A stretch of 64,000 bases of DNA from Streptomyces sp. NRRL S-646 (GTDB lineage Bacteria > Actinomycetota > Actinomycetes > Streptomycetales > Streptomycetaceae), in NCBI RefSeq assembly GCF_000720765.1, contig NZ_JODC01000013.1:248001-312000 (forward strand), written 5' to 3'. Below, one piece after another: positions 9,195 to 19,200 of this stretch. Position 1 is the stretch's first letter. The number at the start of each line of letters is the position of its first letter. The notes under the pieces are model-generated. The model was not told the origin of the DNA. It worked only from the letters and a program-made list of their open reading frames with translations, and did no database searches. The position numbers were made by a program, and so were the translations under genes.

Positions 9195-10061
9195 TCAAGG
9201 GCGAGGCAGGTGGCGGCTGTTTCCGGTCCGTGTCTGCCACGGTTCCTGCGGCGGGCGGCTGGGCTTGTCGACGCGGAGGGTCGGGACGGGGGCGGTGCCG
9301 GGGGAGGTCAGGTCGCGCAGGATGTCCTCCAGCAGTCTGCGGAGCTCGGGGTCGGGTTCCACGCCGAGTTGTTCCCGGTACGCCCGCCGGGTTTCCCGGT
9401 AGGCGGCGATGGCCTCGGCCCTTCTGCCGAGCTGCTGGAGCGCCCGCATATGGATGCACTGGAGCCTGCCCCGCAGGGGATGTTCGGCGACGAGCCGTGC
9501 GGTGTCGTCGAGTACGTCGGCGGCCTGGCCCAGGCTCAGTTGGGCGTCGAGGCACTCCTCCAGGATGTGCAGGCGGTGCTCGAACAACTGCCGGACGCAG
9601 CCTTGGAGCACGTGGCTGTCGACGCCGGGCAGCGGCTCGGCGGGGAAGACTTCGAGCGCATGCCGGGCCGAGGCGACCGCCTGGGCGAGGAGCCGGGCGC
9701 CCGGGCGCTGACGGATGGTTTTGAGCGCGGCGGCCACCCGTCGTTCGAACACGAACAGATCGATCTCGTTCTCGTCGGCGACCAGCCGGTAGCCGGGGGA
9801 GACGGTGAGGATTCGGTCTGGGAGTCCGACGCCTTCCAGGGCGCGTCGGAGCTTGGATATGCAGATCTGGATCTGGGTGTTGGCGGTACGCGGCGCGGAA
9901 TGTCCCCATGCGACTTCCGCCAGCCGATCCGCCGACACCACTTTGGCGGCGTTGAAAATCAGTGCGGAGAGAATGGCGCGTTGCCGCGCCGCCGGGATCG
10001 AGATAGCCCCTAGAGGTCCTGTCACTTGAAGTGGACCGAGGATGCGAAAAGCGATGGTCAT
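9195..10061 (-). CDS. SARP-family transcriptional activator
   Basis: Streptomyces antibiotic regulatory protein (288 residues from ATG 10061). The N-terminal OmpR-like winged helix (MTIAFRILGPLQV...; wing region TANTQIQICISKLRRAL...VSPGYRL) is followed by the bacterial transcriptional activation domain (residues ~100-250, with the typical HPLRGRLQ...AYRETRRAYREQLGVEPDPELRRL). No ATPase domain is present, so it is a small SARP. A longer frame to 10205 would run into the neighbouring regulator; ATG 10061 has AGAAGG upstream. It is the last gene of the leftward operon and the likely activator of the island cluster. Confidence 0.9.
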   Translation of the reverse strand: MTIAFRILGPLQVTGPLGAISIPAARQRAILSALIFNAAKVVSADRLAEVAWGHSAPRTANTQIQICISKLRRALEGVGLPDRILTVSPGYRLVADENEIDLFVFERRVAAALKTIRQRPGARLLAQAVASARHALEVFPAEPLPGVDSHVLQGCVRQLFEHRLHILEECLDAQLSLGQAADVLDDTARLVAEHPLRGRLQCIHMRALQQLGRRAEAIAAYRETRRAYREQLGVEPDPELRRLLEDILRDLTSPGTAPVPTLRVDKPSRPPQEPWQTRTGNSRHLPRP

Positions 10062-10146
10062 GCTTCGCCTTCTGGAGGCATTGCTTTCGGACGGGGACCC
10101 AGAGTGTAGCAACATGGTCACGCGCAGCAAGCGCCCGTAACCTCCG

Positions 10147-11148
10147 CTACAGCCAACCGTTTTGGGCCGCTCGCACACCCGCTTCGAATCGACTGCGCGC
10201 GTCAAGGCGTTTCATTAAGGAAGCCATCATCCGCCGCGCCGTCCGCGAGGAGATGCTCAGCTTCGAGGCCGCCACCTCGTCCGTGTGGCCCTGCGCGATG
10301 AGCATGAGCAGCTGTCTCTCCTGTGCCGAGGGCCCCGTGATCTCGTCCGGGTGCTGGGAGGTCCCCAGAGGGACGGCCCCGTCCCAGACCTGTTCGAACA
10401 GTGTCGCCAGGAAGTTGGTGAGCGCCGGTTGCGTGATGAGCAGCCCGCCCTTGCCGCTGTCCCGCGGGTCGGCGAGGAGAATGGCTGTCCGGCTGTCCAC
10501 CAGGACCATCGGGGGAGGCATGGTCTGTGCCGTACGGAACTCGCTGCCCTGCTCGGCGAGCCATCGCGCGTGCTTCAGCGCCGCCTCGTTCTCGCGGATC
10601 GAGGTGAGGCCGACGACCCTGACGGAGGCTCCCCTGTCCAGCACGCGCCTGGCATCGCGGCGCCAGAGCTCCAGTTTGGAGGCCTGCGGCCCGTCGGGCA
10701 TGAAGGCCACGACGGAGTGCTGTGCCTGTTCCGAGAGCAGCTCCAGCCGCTGCTGAACGGCGTCCGCGCTGACGAGCAGCTGGGCGGAGCCCTCGCCGTC
10801 CGGGCGGTCGGGGGTGTTGCGGATTTTCTGTGCCATCAGAATGCGCAGGATCGTGGTGTGACCGGCCATGATCCTCTCGTAGCGGGCCAGCATTTGCTCC
10901 TGCTCGCGGGTCAGCAGTTCCTGGAGCGCCAGCAGGGGATCCACCGCGTAATGCCGGTCCGGTCGCTCGTGCGACGTCCGTATGATGCGCAGTTCGACCA
11001 GGTCGTCGAGGGCTTCCTTGACCTCGTCCTCCGGTAAGCCGAGCTTCGCGGCGAGCTCACCGGTGGACAACTGCGGCCAGTCGTGAACGGCCTGGTATAC
11101 GGCCTCCTGCACCGGTGCGAGGCCCAGCAGTCCGAACATCGCCCTCAC
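10147..11148 (-). CDS. TrmB-like / LuxR-type regulator
   Basis: 333 residues. It has an N-terminal TrmB-like winged helix (GLAPVQEAVYQAVHDW...LSTGELAAKLGLPEDEV), a middle domain resembling the phospholipase-D-like effector part of this family, and a C-terminal LuxR helix-turn-helix (SAQERQLLMLIAQGHTDEVAASKLSISSRTARRMMASLMKRL). Two leucines are TTA codons: codon 38 in the N-terminal helix-turn-helix and codon 311 in the C-terminal one, so translation should depend on bldA tRNA. The start ATG 11148 is preceded by GGAGAGTGAGGG. It sits between the A-PCP gene and the SARP gene. Confidence 0.85.
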   Translation of the reverse strand: MRAMFGLLGLAPVQEAVYQAVHDWPQLSTGELAAKLGLPEDEVKEALDDLVELRIIRTSHERPDRHYAVDPLLALQELLTREQEQMLARYERIMAGHTTILRILMAQKIRNTPDRPDGEGSAQLLVSADAVQQRLELLSEQAQHSVVAFMPDGPQASKLELWRRDARRVLDRGASVRVVGLTSIRENEAALKHARWLAEQGSEFRTAQTMPPPMVLVDSRTAILLADPRDSGKGGLLITQPALTNFLATLFEQVWDGAVPLGTSQHPDEITGPSAQERQLLMLIAQGHTDEVAASKLSISSRTARRMMASLMKRLDARSRFEAGVRAAQNGWL

Positions 11149-11172
11149 TCTCCGTTGTCAGATGGTCGCTGT

Positions 11173-11188
11173 ATGGAATCGGTTCCAT
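11173..11188. promoter_or_regulatory. Inverted repeat upstream of the TrmB/LuxR gene
   Basis: ATGGAA-TCGG-TTCCAT, 6-bp arms with a 4-bp spacer, lies 25-40 bp before the start codon at 11148 in the 127-bp gap after the A-PCP gene. The position fits an operator, perhaps autoregulatory. The assignment is inferred from symmetry only. Confidence 0.4.
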
Positions 11189-11275
11189 TACTCGACCTCC
11201 CTTTTGTTCGGCACCCACACAACGCGAATGCGCTTTCTTCTCGCTATCGCGGAGCTATCGTGGGTGCCCGCGCTG

Positions 11276-13210
11276 TCACCGGCCCGGTTTCGGCGGCGGA
11301 TTGTGAAAAGGTGTTTTCCTGCCCTGGTCTTCGTGGTGAATCTTTGCCAAGAGATTCCCGTCATCGGCCCGGCAGCCGTCGACCGCCTCGGCCAGGTCGT
11401 CGGCTCGACGGTGTTCGAAGACGTCCTGGAGCCGCAGTGTCAGTCCCCGCTCGCGGGCGGCGGAGACGACGCGGATGGCGGCCATGCTGTCCCCTCCGCG
11501 CTCGAAGAAGTCGTCCCGTGGCCCGATGTCCGTGCCACCGAGAGCCTCCGAGAACAGCCGGCACAGCAGCCGCTCCGTCGGAGTACCGGGCCCCGGTCCG
11601 GTCGTCGCTCCGCCGAAGACCGGGCGCGGCAGCGCGGCCCGGTCCAGCTTGCCGTTGGGGGTCAGCGGAAGCACGTCCACCGGTACGACGGCGGACGGCA
11701 CCATGTAGGCGGCCAGCTCCCCGGCCGCGTGGGCCAGCAACTCCCCGGGCACGCACCGCCGGCCACGGGCGGGCACCACGTACGAGACGAGGTGCCGCAC
11801 GCCGGGAGCCTCCTCGTGCAGTACCGCCACGACCTGCGCCACGCTGTCGTGACGCAGCAGTACGGCTTCGATCTCGCCGAGCTCCAGCCGCTGCCCGCGG
11901 AGCTTGACCTGCCCGTCTGCCCGCCCCACGAAGACGAGCGTGCCGTCGGGTGCCCGCCGCACCAGGTCTCCCGTGCGGTACATGGTCCCGCCCTGTGGCC
12001 ACCACGGGTCGGCGAGGAAGCGCTCGGCGGTCAGGTCGGGTCGGTTGAGATAGCCGCGGGCCACCCCCGGGCCCGCGAGATGGAGCTCTCCCGTCTCCCC
12101 GGGCGGGCTCGGCCGTCGCCGCTCGTCCAGGACGTAGGCCCGTGTGTTGGCAACCGGCAGCCCGATGGCGGGCTCCGGGTGCGCGGACAGCCGTGCGAGG
12201 AACGCGTCGACGGTGCACTCGCTGGGGCCGTACAGATTCAGTGCGAGCAGCCGTGGCAGCGTCCGCAGCCGCTGCCACTGCGCGGGGCCGACATCCTCGC
12301 CGCCGAGGGCGAGCACGCCAGGGCGGTGCGGGTGGGACGGGTCGAACAGGCCGTTGTGGTCGAGCTGTTCGGCGAAGGTCGGGGTCGTCTCGACGACGTC
12401 GACGCGCTGCTCCACCAGGTACTCGACCAGCAGCGACGGGTCCCGGCGGGTCCTGTCGTCGACCAGGTGCAGTTCGTGTCCCTCGAAGAGCCACAGCACC
12501 GGGTCCCACGAGGCGTCGAAGGACTGGGCGGCGGTGTGGGCCACCCGCAGCCGGGTCCGGCCGAGATGGGCGGTGGCGGGGCCGAAGAACAGCTCGCGGT
12601 GCGAGGCGAACAGGTTGGCCAGGGAGCGGTGTTCGACGACGATCCCTTTGGGGCGGCCGGTCGACCCCGAGGTGAACAGCACGTAGGCGGCGTCGTGGGG
12701 CGCGATCGGCCGGGCCCGGTCGGCCGGGCCCAGCGGTGCCGGCGAACTGGCGGCGAGCGCGGCGGCGACCTCCGGATCGTCCAGGAGCAGCACGGGGGCG
12801 TCGCATCCGGGCGGCACGGCGAGGGCGGACGTGGTGATCAGGAGGTCTGGCCGCGCGTCGGTGAGCATGGCCGTGATGCGCCGGTGCGGGTAGCCGCCGT
12901 CCACCGGCAGATGGGTGGCACCGGCGGTGAGGACGGCGAGCAGGGCCACGATCGAGTCGGAGGTGCGGGGCAGCAGTACGGCCACGATGTCCTCGGCGGC
13001 GATGCCCCGGTCCAGCAGCAGGCGCGCCAACCGCCGCACCCGGCCGAGGAGTTCTCCGAAGGTGCAGGTCGCGTCCGGAGCCACCAAGGCGGTCGCGTCC
13101 GGTCGCGCGGCGGCGACGCCGTCGAGGAGTTCCGGCAACGGCAGCTTTGGCAGGGGGAGTTCCGGGCCGGTCAGGGCATGCGGCACAGTCGCGTTCGTCA
13201 GGTTTCCCAC
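11276..13210 (-). CDS. NRPS adenylation-PCP didomain protein
   Basis: 644 residues. The A domain (about 20-530) has core motifs LFTSGSTGRPKG, the YGPSE motif, the TGD motif (YRTGDLV), GRADGQVKLRGQR and NGKLDR. It activates an amino acid and loads its own PCP (about 545-620, phosphopantetheine Ser in FFERGGDSMAA). The specificity pocket begins FDASWD, with NLYGPSECTVD at the second half; I cannot assign a substrate. The gene lies 86 bp after the PKS stop. Start GTG 13210 is chosen because GGAAAGA precedes it by 6 nt and the upstream frame has no domain. With no C domain, it must hand its aminoacyl group to a C domain in trans. Confidence 0.9.
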   Translation of the reverse strand: MGNLTNATVPHALTGPELPLPKLPLPELLDGVAAARPDATALVAPDATCTFGELLGRVRRLARLLLDRGIAAEDIVAVLLPRTSDSIVALLAVLTAGATHLPVDGGYPHRRITAMLTDARPDLLITTSALAVPPGCDAPVLLLDDPEVAAALAASSPAPLGPADRARPIAPHDAAYVLFTSGSTGRPKGIVVEHRSLANLFASHRELFFGPATAHLGRTRLRVAHTAAQSFDASWDPVLWLFEGHELHLVDDRTRRDPSLLVEYLVEQRVDVVETTPTFAEQLDHNGLFDPSHPHRPGVLALGGEDVGPAQWQRLRTLPRLLALNLYGPSECTVDAFLARLSAHPEPAIGLPVANTRAYVLDERRRPSPPGETGELHLAGPGVARGYLNRPDLTAERFLADPWWPQGGTMYRTGDLVRRAPDGTLVFVGRADGQVKLRGQRLELGEIEAVLLRHDSVAQVVAVLHEEAPGVRHLVSYVVPARGRRCVPGELLAHAAGELAAYMVPSAVVPVDVLPLTPNGKLDRAALPRPVFGGATTGPGPGTPTERLLCRLFSEALGGTDIGPRDDFFERGGDSMAAIRVVSAARERGLTLRLQDVFEHRRADDLAEAVDGCRADDGNLLAKIHHEDQGRKTPFHNPPPKPGR

Positions 13211-13296
13211 GGTGTTCTTTCCAGACGTCGGTGGTGCGGATGTGACACGACGGGGGCGGAGGAGGCCTCCGCCCCCGCTCGTACGGGGTCTTCGGC

Positions 13297-16200
13297 TCAG
13301 CCCCGGCGCTGAAGGAACTCGGTGGCCACCCGCTCCACGTGCGGGTCGTTGAGGACCGTGAAGTGGGAGCCGGAGGCGGCGCGGACGTCGACCTCGCCCT
13401 CGTACAGGGCGCCGATCCGCTGCCGTACCCGGGCGAGGGCCGCGGCGTCGGCCCCGGCCCTGAAGACCATCGCGTCGGCGGTGACCGGCCGGGGCGTGTA
13501 GCGGAGCATCGCGCTGACGTTGCGCTGGAAAGCGCGGCGGTAGACCCGCTGGTCCCCGCCCATCCGCTCGATGTCCGGCCGCCTGCCGAGGGCGGCCTGC
13601 GCCTGGTAGCGCACGCCTTGGAGGAGCAGTTCGGGCAGCGTGTACTGGGGGCGGCCGCGGGTGTCGATCACATAGCCGTCGATGCCGAGCACCGCCTCCA
13701 CCGGGCTTCCGGCCGCGGTCAGCCGCCGGGCCATCTCGTGCGCCACCATCGCGCCCACCGACCAGCCGCCGACCACGTACGGGCCCTCGGGCCGCGCCCG
13801 GCGCAGGAGGTCGACATGGTGCTCCGCGATGTCCTCGATGCGGGCCCGGCCCGGGAGGCCGCCGTCGAGCAGGGGTGACTCGATGCCGTAGACCGGCTGG
13901 TCGTCGCCGAGCCGGCGGGCCAGGCCGCGGTAGCACAGCGAACTGCCCACCGCGGGCGCGGCGAGGAACAGGGGCGTGCGGGTGCCGGTGCCGCGCAGGA
14001 CCATGAGCCCCGGAACGGTCTCCCGCTCTTCCCGGGGCGCCGGGGTGGCCCTGCGCAGCAGCGCGCTCAGGTCGCCGAACCTCGCCGTCTCCGCGAAGGC
14101 CGTCAGCGGCAGGGCGACACCCGTGCGGTCCTTCACCCGGCTGACAAAGTGCACGGCCATCAGGGAGTCGCCGCCCAGCGCGAAGAAGTCGTCGCCGTGC
14201 GCGGCGGACGGCACACCGAGCAGGTCTCGCCACACCTCCGCGAGCGCTTCTGCCGCCGGGTCGTCGTGCTCCGTGACGACCACTGCCGGGCGGCCGGGGG
14301 CGGGAGCCCCGCCGGTGGGTTGCGGTGTGGTGGGGGTCGGCTCCGGGCGTGTCGGCGATGGCGCCGGTGTCGCCGGGCGTTCCAGGCGCACGGTCGGCGG
14401 CAGGGTCGTGCCGACGGCCAGTGCGGGCAGGGTGGCGAGTACGGCCGTGTCCAGCAGGGGGACTTCCACATGCCGGAGCGGACCGTCGGTCGGCGGGTCG
14501 AACGCCCGGCGCCACCGTTCAGCCATCGGCTGTGCGGGATCGGGCCCGGCATCGTCGACCGTCACTGCCAGCACGGGCCGTTCCGCGGTGGCTGCGTGCC
14601 GCAGCGCGGCCGGTGTGCCGAGTGCGGGCTCGGGCGATCCCAGGGCGTCCGGGCCGACCAGGTGGACGACGGCGTCGCAGCCGGACTCCTCGGCGCGGGT
14701 GGCGAGTTCGCGTACGAGGTCCGCGCCGCCCCGGGGGTCTGTGGCACCGGCGCGGGAGGCGATGAGCAGGGTGTGGTCGGCCTCGTCCGTGCCGGGCAGG
14801 CAGGTCACCTCGGTGAGGCCGGTGTCCCGCAGTGCCGTGTGCCAGGTCGCCCGGTCGAGGTGGACGGAGTCGGTGCGCAGATCGTCGTCGAAGTCCCACC
14901 AGCCGGGTGCCAGGCCCCACACGAAGTGTTCCCAGCGGCCGGGCCGGGTGATCTCCACCAGGCACAGCGAACCCGTCGGGCCGAGCAGCCGGCCCAGATG
15001 CCCGGCGGCCTGGCGTACGTCGTGCGCGACATGCAGGGAGTTGTAGGCGACGACGAGGTCGTAGACGCCGGGCACCAGGCCCTGCTCCTCCGGGGCACGG
15101 GTGAGGTCGTACGTCGAGAACGCCATGGCCCGGGCGTCGGCGTAGCGTTCCCTCGCCCGGCGCACCAGCAGCGGGCTGATGTCGGTCACGTGGTATGCCA
15201 CATGGTCGCGGGCGTCCCAGCCGTCCAGCAGCCGGGAGGCGAAGTCGGCCTGTCCCGCGCCGACTTCGAGGATGTTCAGTGGGCGTCCGGCATCCACGGG
15301 AAGCGCGTGGACGGCTGCCACGAGGCTGTCCAGACAGGCCGACGCGTCACCGACGACCACCCGGTTGTCGCGCAGGTGCTCGCGCATCAGGTCGGGGCGG
15401 CCGTCGGGATAGAGGACGCCGACGGGGGTGCGCCGGCCGGTGAGGACCTCCGGGAGCGCGGCGGCGCAGTGATCCAGCAGCCGGCGCAGCCCGGGCACCT
15501 CGTCCAGTTCCGCACCCGGGCGCAGGGCCTGTTCCACCCGCTCCGCGAAGTCCGGACCCAGCCGCCAGGCCCCGCCCGGAGCACTCGTCAGCCAGCCCTC
15601 GGCGGCGAGCATGCCGATGAGCATGCCGGTGTGACGGGGCAGCAGGGACGCCGGGTCGAGCCGGCGGCGCAGCCCGTCGTCGGCGACCAGGTCCCCCGGG
15701 GCGAGGCGGACGGTGTCCAGCAGGTGGCGTCCGGCGAGTCCGGCGCAGTACCGGTCGAGGGCGGCCCGCACCCGGGGGCGGGCGGAGAGCCGGTCCGTGC
15801 GGTCCCAGGCCGGTACCGGGGGGAGCGCGGCGGCGACGCCGCCCAGGACCGGGCGGTCCGGGGAGGCGGCCACGAACACGCCGACCGGGGTTCCGGCGGC
15901 GGCCAGATCGCGGACGAGCCGCGCGGCCCCGGGCACCCCGTCGGCCCCGATCGCCGGCCGCTTCGGCGCGGGCGGGCCCGCCACGTCGTCCGGTGCGACG
16001 GTCTCCCGGTCCAGACCCCACCAGTGCGCGCCGCGCCAGGCGAACAGCGCGGTCCCCGCCCGGCCACGGGGCCTGCCGACCGGGCCCGCGTCCACCGGGC
16101 CCAGGTCGAGCAACTGGATCCGACCGCCGGTACGGGCCTGCCGGGTCACCCACGCGGTCAGCTCGGCGGCATCGGCCCGGGTGGCCTCGCCCTCCCCGAG

Positions 16201-19200
16201 GACGTCGACGACACCCCGGGCGACGAGCACCAGCGGCACGTCACGCTCCCCCGTGCGCTCCGCCAGCAGCCGTACGGCATCGGGCACTTGGGTTCCCTCG
16301 GCAGGCGGCAGCACGGCCACCACGGCGGCCTGGCGGTCGCGCCCGTCCTCGCCGCCCGGCCCGTCGAAGAACCCGTCCGCGTCGGCCTGTGCCCACCCCG
16401 CCCGCTCCCGGTACGCGTCCGGTGCGCTCACCGCGTCGACCAGCGCGCCGACACCCGGCTCGGCCGCGTCGGAGACGACGAGCACGGCACCGTGGACCGC
16501 CTCCGTCGTCGTGCCGGCCCGGGACCAGCGGCGGTGGGTGACCAGCGGGCCGGTCCCGCTCGGCACCGCACTGCGGGCGGCGTGGCGCGGCTTGTGCAGG
16601 GGCAGCGGCCGGGAGTCGAGCGGTACCGGCGGCAGTGCCGTCCGCCGGGGCTGCGGGCCGGGGAACAGGTCGCGCCAGTCGGGACGCAGCCCGCGCTCCC
16701 ACACCCGCCCCACGGCCTCCAGCAGGCTCTCCTGCTCCTGGCCGGGCGCCCGGCCCAGGGTCGGCGCCGCCGTACGGTCCGCCGAGCTCCACGCCGGGTG
16801 GGCCCGCACATACCGGGTCATCGAGTCGCCGGGACCCAGTTCGAGGACGAGAGCGGAGGGGCCGTCGAGCAGTGTGCCGATGCCTTCGCTGAGCCGGACG
16901 GTGGTGCACAGGTGGGCCGCCCAGTACTCGGGGTCGGCGGCCTGCTCGGCGGTCAGCCAGGAGCCGGTGAGGTTGGAGACGACCGGCACGGTGGGTGCCT
17001 GCGCGGGGACACGGGCCAGTACCGGGCGCAGCACGTCGGCGGCGCCCGCCATCACGTCGGAGTGCGAGGCGAGCGGGCTGCGCAGCACGGTGAACTTGAC
17101 ATCCCGGCGCTCCAGTTCGGCGGCGAATGCCTCGGCCGCCTCGACGCGGCCGGAGACCACGACGTGCCCGGGGGAGTCGACGGCCAGGCCGATCCCGTCG
17201 TGCTCGGCGACGAGCGCGGCGGCCTCGGCCGCGGTGAGCGAGACGGCGAGCATACGGCCCTCGGGCGCCGCCCACATCGCCTCGCCGCGCGCCTGCACGA
17301 TCCCGATGGCGTCCGACAGGTCCCACACCCCGGCGAGGGCGGCGGCGACGTACTCGCCGCTGCTGTTGCCGAGCAGTGCCGTCGGCCGGATGTCCCAGGC
17401 GGCGAGCTGCTCGGCGAGGGCATGGCCGAGGGCGAACAGGACGAGCTGCTGGTTGCGGGTGTCCGCCAGCCACTCGGGCGGCGTGCCGGGGTCGAGGACC
17501 TTGGCGATGTCGATGGCGAAGCGGTCCAGGGTCTCCTCCCGGACCCGGGTGAACGCCGTACGGAAACGCGGCAGCAGCGCGTGCGCGGCCCGGCCCGAAC
17601 CGGGCCGCAGCCCCGACTGGCCCGGCATGGTCAGCACGATCCCGGCCCGCTCGGGGGCCTCGGCGGCACGTACCGCGGCGACCGGGCCGAGGAGTGCCTC
17701 CCGGACGGTCTCCCGGCCGGTGACGACGTGGGCCGTGCGCAGGGGGAAGTGCTGCCGGGCCCTCGCCAGGGTCCAGGCCGTGTCATCCAGGCGCGGCGCG
17801 TCCGCGTCTGCCGTGAGCCGTTCGGCGAGCGAGGTGCGCAGCCGGTCGAGTCCCGCCTCGGCGGGCGCCGACAGGCACAGCAGCCGGGGGACTTCGGGCT
17901 CTGGTTCCCGCCACGGCAGTACGGGCGGGCTCTCCAGGACCATGTGGGCGTTCGTCCCGCCGACCCCGAAGGCGCTCACCCCGGCGAACAGCGGGCCGTC
18001 GCCCGGCCAGGGGCCGGTCTCGCGGCAGACCTCGAAGACGCTCTCCGCCAGCTCCTTCGAGGGCTCGGCGAAGTGCGCGTTCGGCACCAGGGTGCGGTGC
18101 CGCAGCATGAGGGCGGTCTTGATCAGGCCGGCCACACCGGCGGCGGAGCCCGTGTGCCCGAGGTTGCTCTTGACCGCGCCCAGCACGCAGCGCCGCGAGC
18201 GCGGCCGGCCGTCCGAGGTGTCCCCGAAGGCGGCGCTCAGCCCGGCCAGTTCGACCGGGTCGCCGACCGCGGTGCCGGTGCCGTGGGTCTCGACGTAGGA
18301 GACGTCGTGGGAACCGATCCCGGCCCGCTCGTGGGCCAGGGCGATCACCTCGCGCTGGCCGGTCACCGAGGGCGTGGTGTAGCCGATCTTCTCGCTGCCG
18401 TCGTTGTTGACGGCCGAGCCGCGGATCACCGCGACGATCCGGTCCCCGTCCCGCACGGCGTCCGCAAGCCGCTTCAGTACGACCACGCCGACCCCGCTGC
18501 CGGGCACCGTGCCGTCGGCGCCCGCGTCGAAGGGGCGGCACCGTCCCTCCGGGGAGGCGATGCCGCCCCGCTGGTAGACGTATCCGGTCCCGGCGGGCAG
18601 GCGCAGCGAGACCCCGCCGGCGAGGGCGACGTCGCAGTCGTGGCCGAGCAGGCTCTGGACCGCGGTGTGTGTGGCGACCAGGGAGGTGGAGCACGCGGTC
18701 TGGACGGTCATCGCCGGGCCGCGCAGCCCCAGCTTGTACGCCACCCGGGTGGCCAGGAAGTCCTTGTCCCGGGCGATCATCTCCGTGGCCAGGCCGTCCT
18801 CGGTGACGAAGTCGGCGGTGGGCACGTCGCACCCGGCGAACACGCCGATCCAGGTGTCTGCCCGCCGGGTGTCGAGGCCCGCGTCCTGGAGCGCGGTGAA
18901 CGCCGTCTCCAGGAACACCCGGTGCTGCGGGTCCATCCGCGCGGCTTCGCCGGGGCTGTAGCCGAAGAAGGCCCAGTCGAAGCGGTCGCCGCCGTCCAGC
19001 ACACCGCGGACGGGCACGTGGTCGGGATGGCGTACGACGCTCTCGGGCACGCCCGCCGCGGTCAGTTCGTCCTCGGTGAAGCGGGAGATGCCGTCGATGC
19101 CCTTCTTCAGGTTCTCCCACAGCTCGTGGACGTCGGCGGCGCCGGGGTAGCGGCACGCCATGCCGACGATCGCGATGCTGTTCTCGTCGAGGTCGAGGTC

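Noticed and set aside
14500..16700. Active ketoreductase in the PKS
   Set aside because: The region between AT and MT has no NADPH-binding glycine motif and no catalytic Tyr context. It is a structural remnant, so the ketone should be retained.
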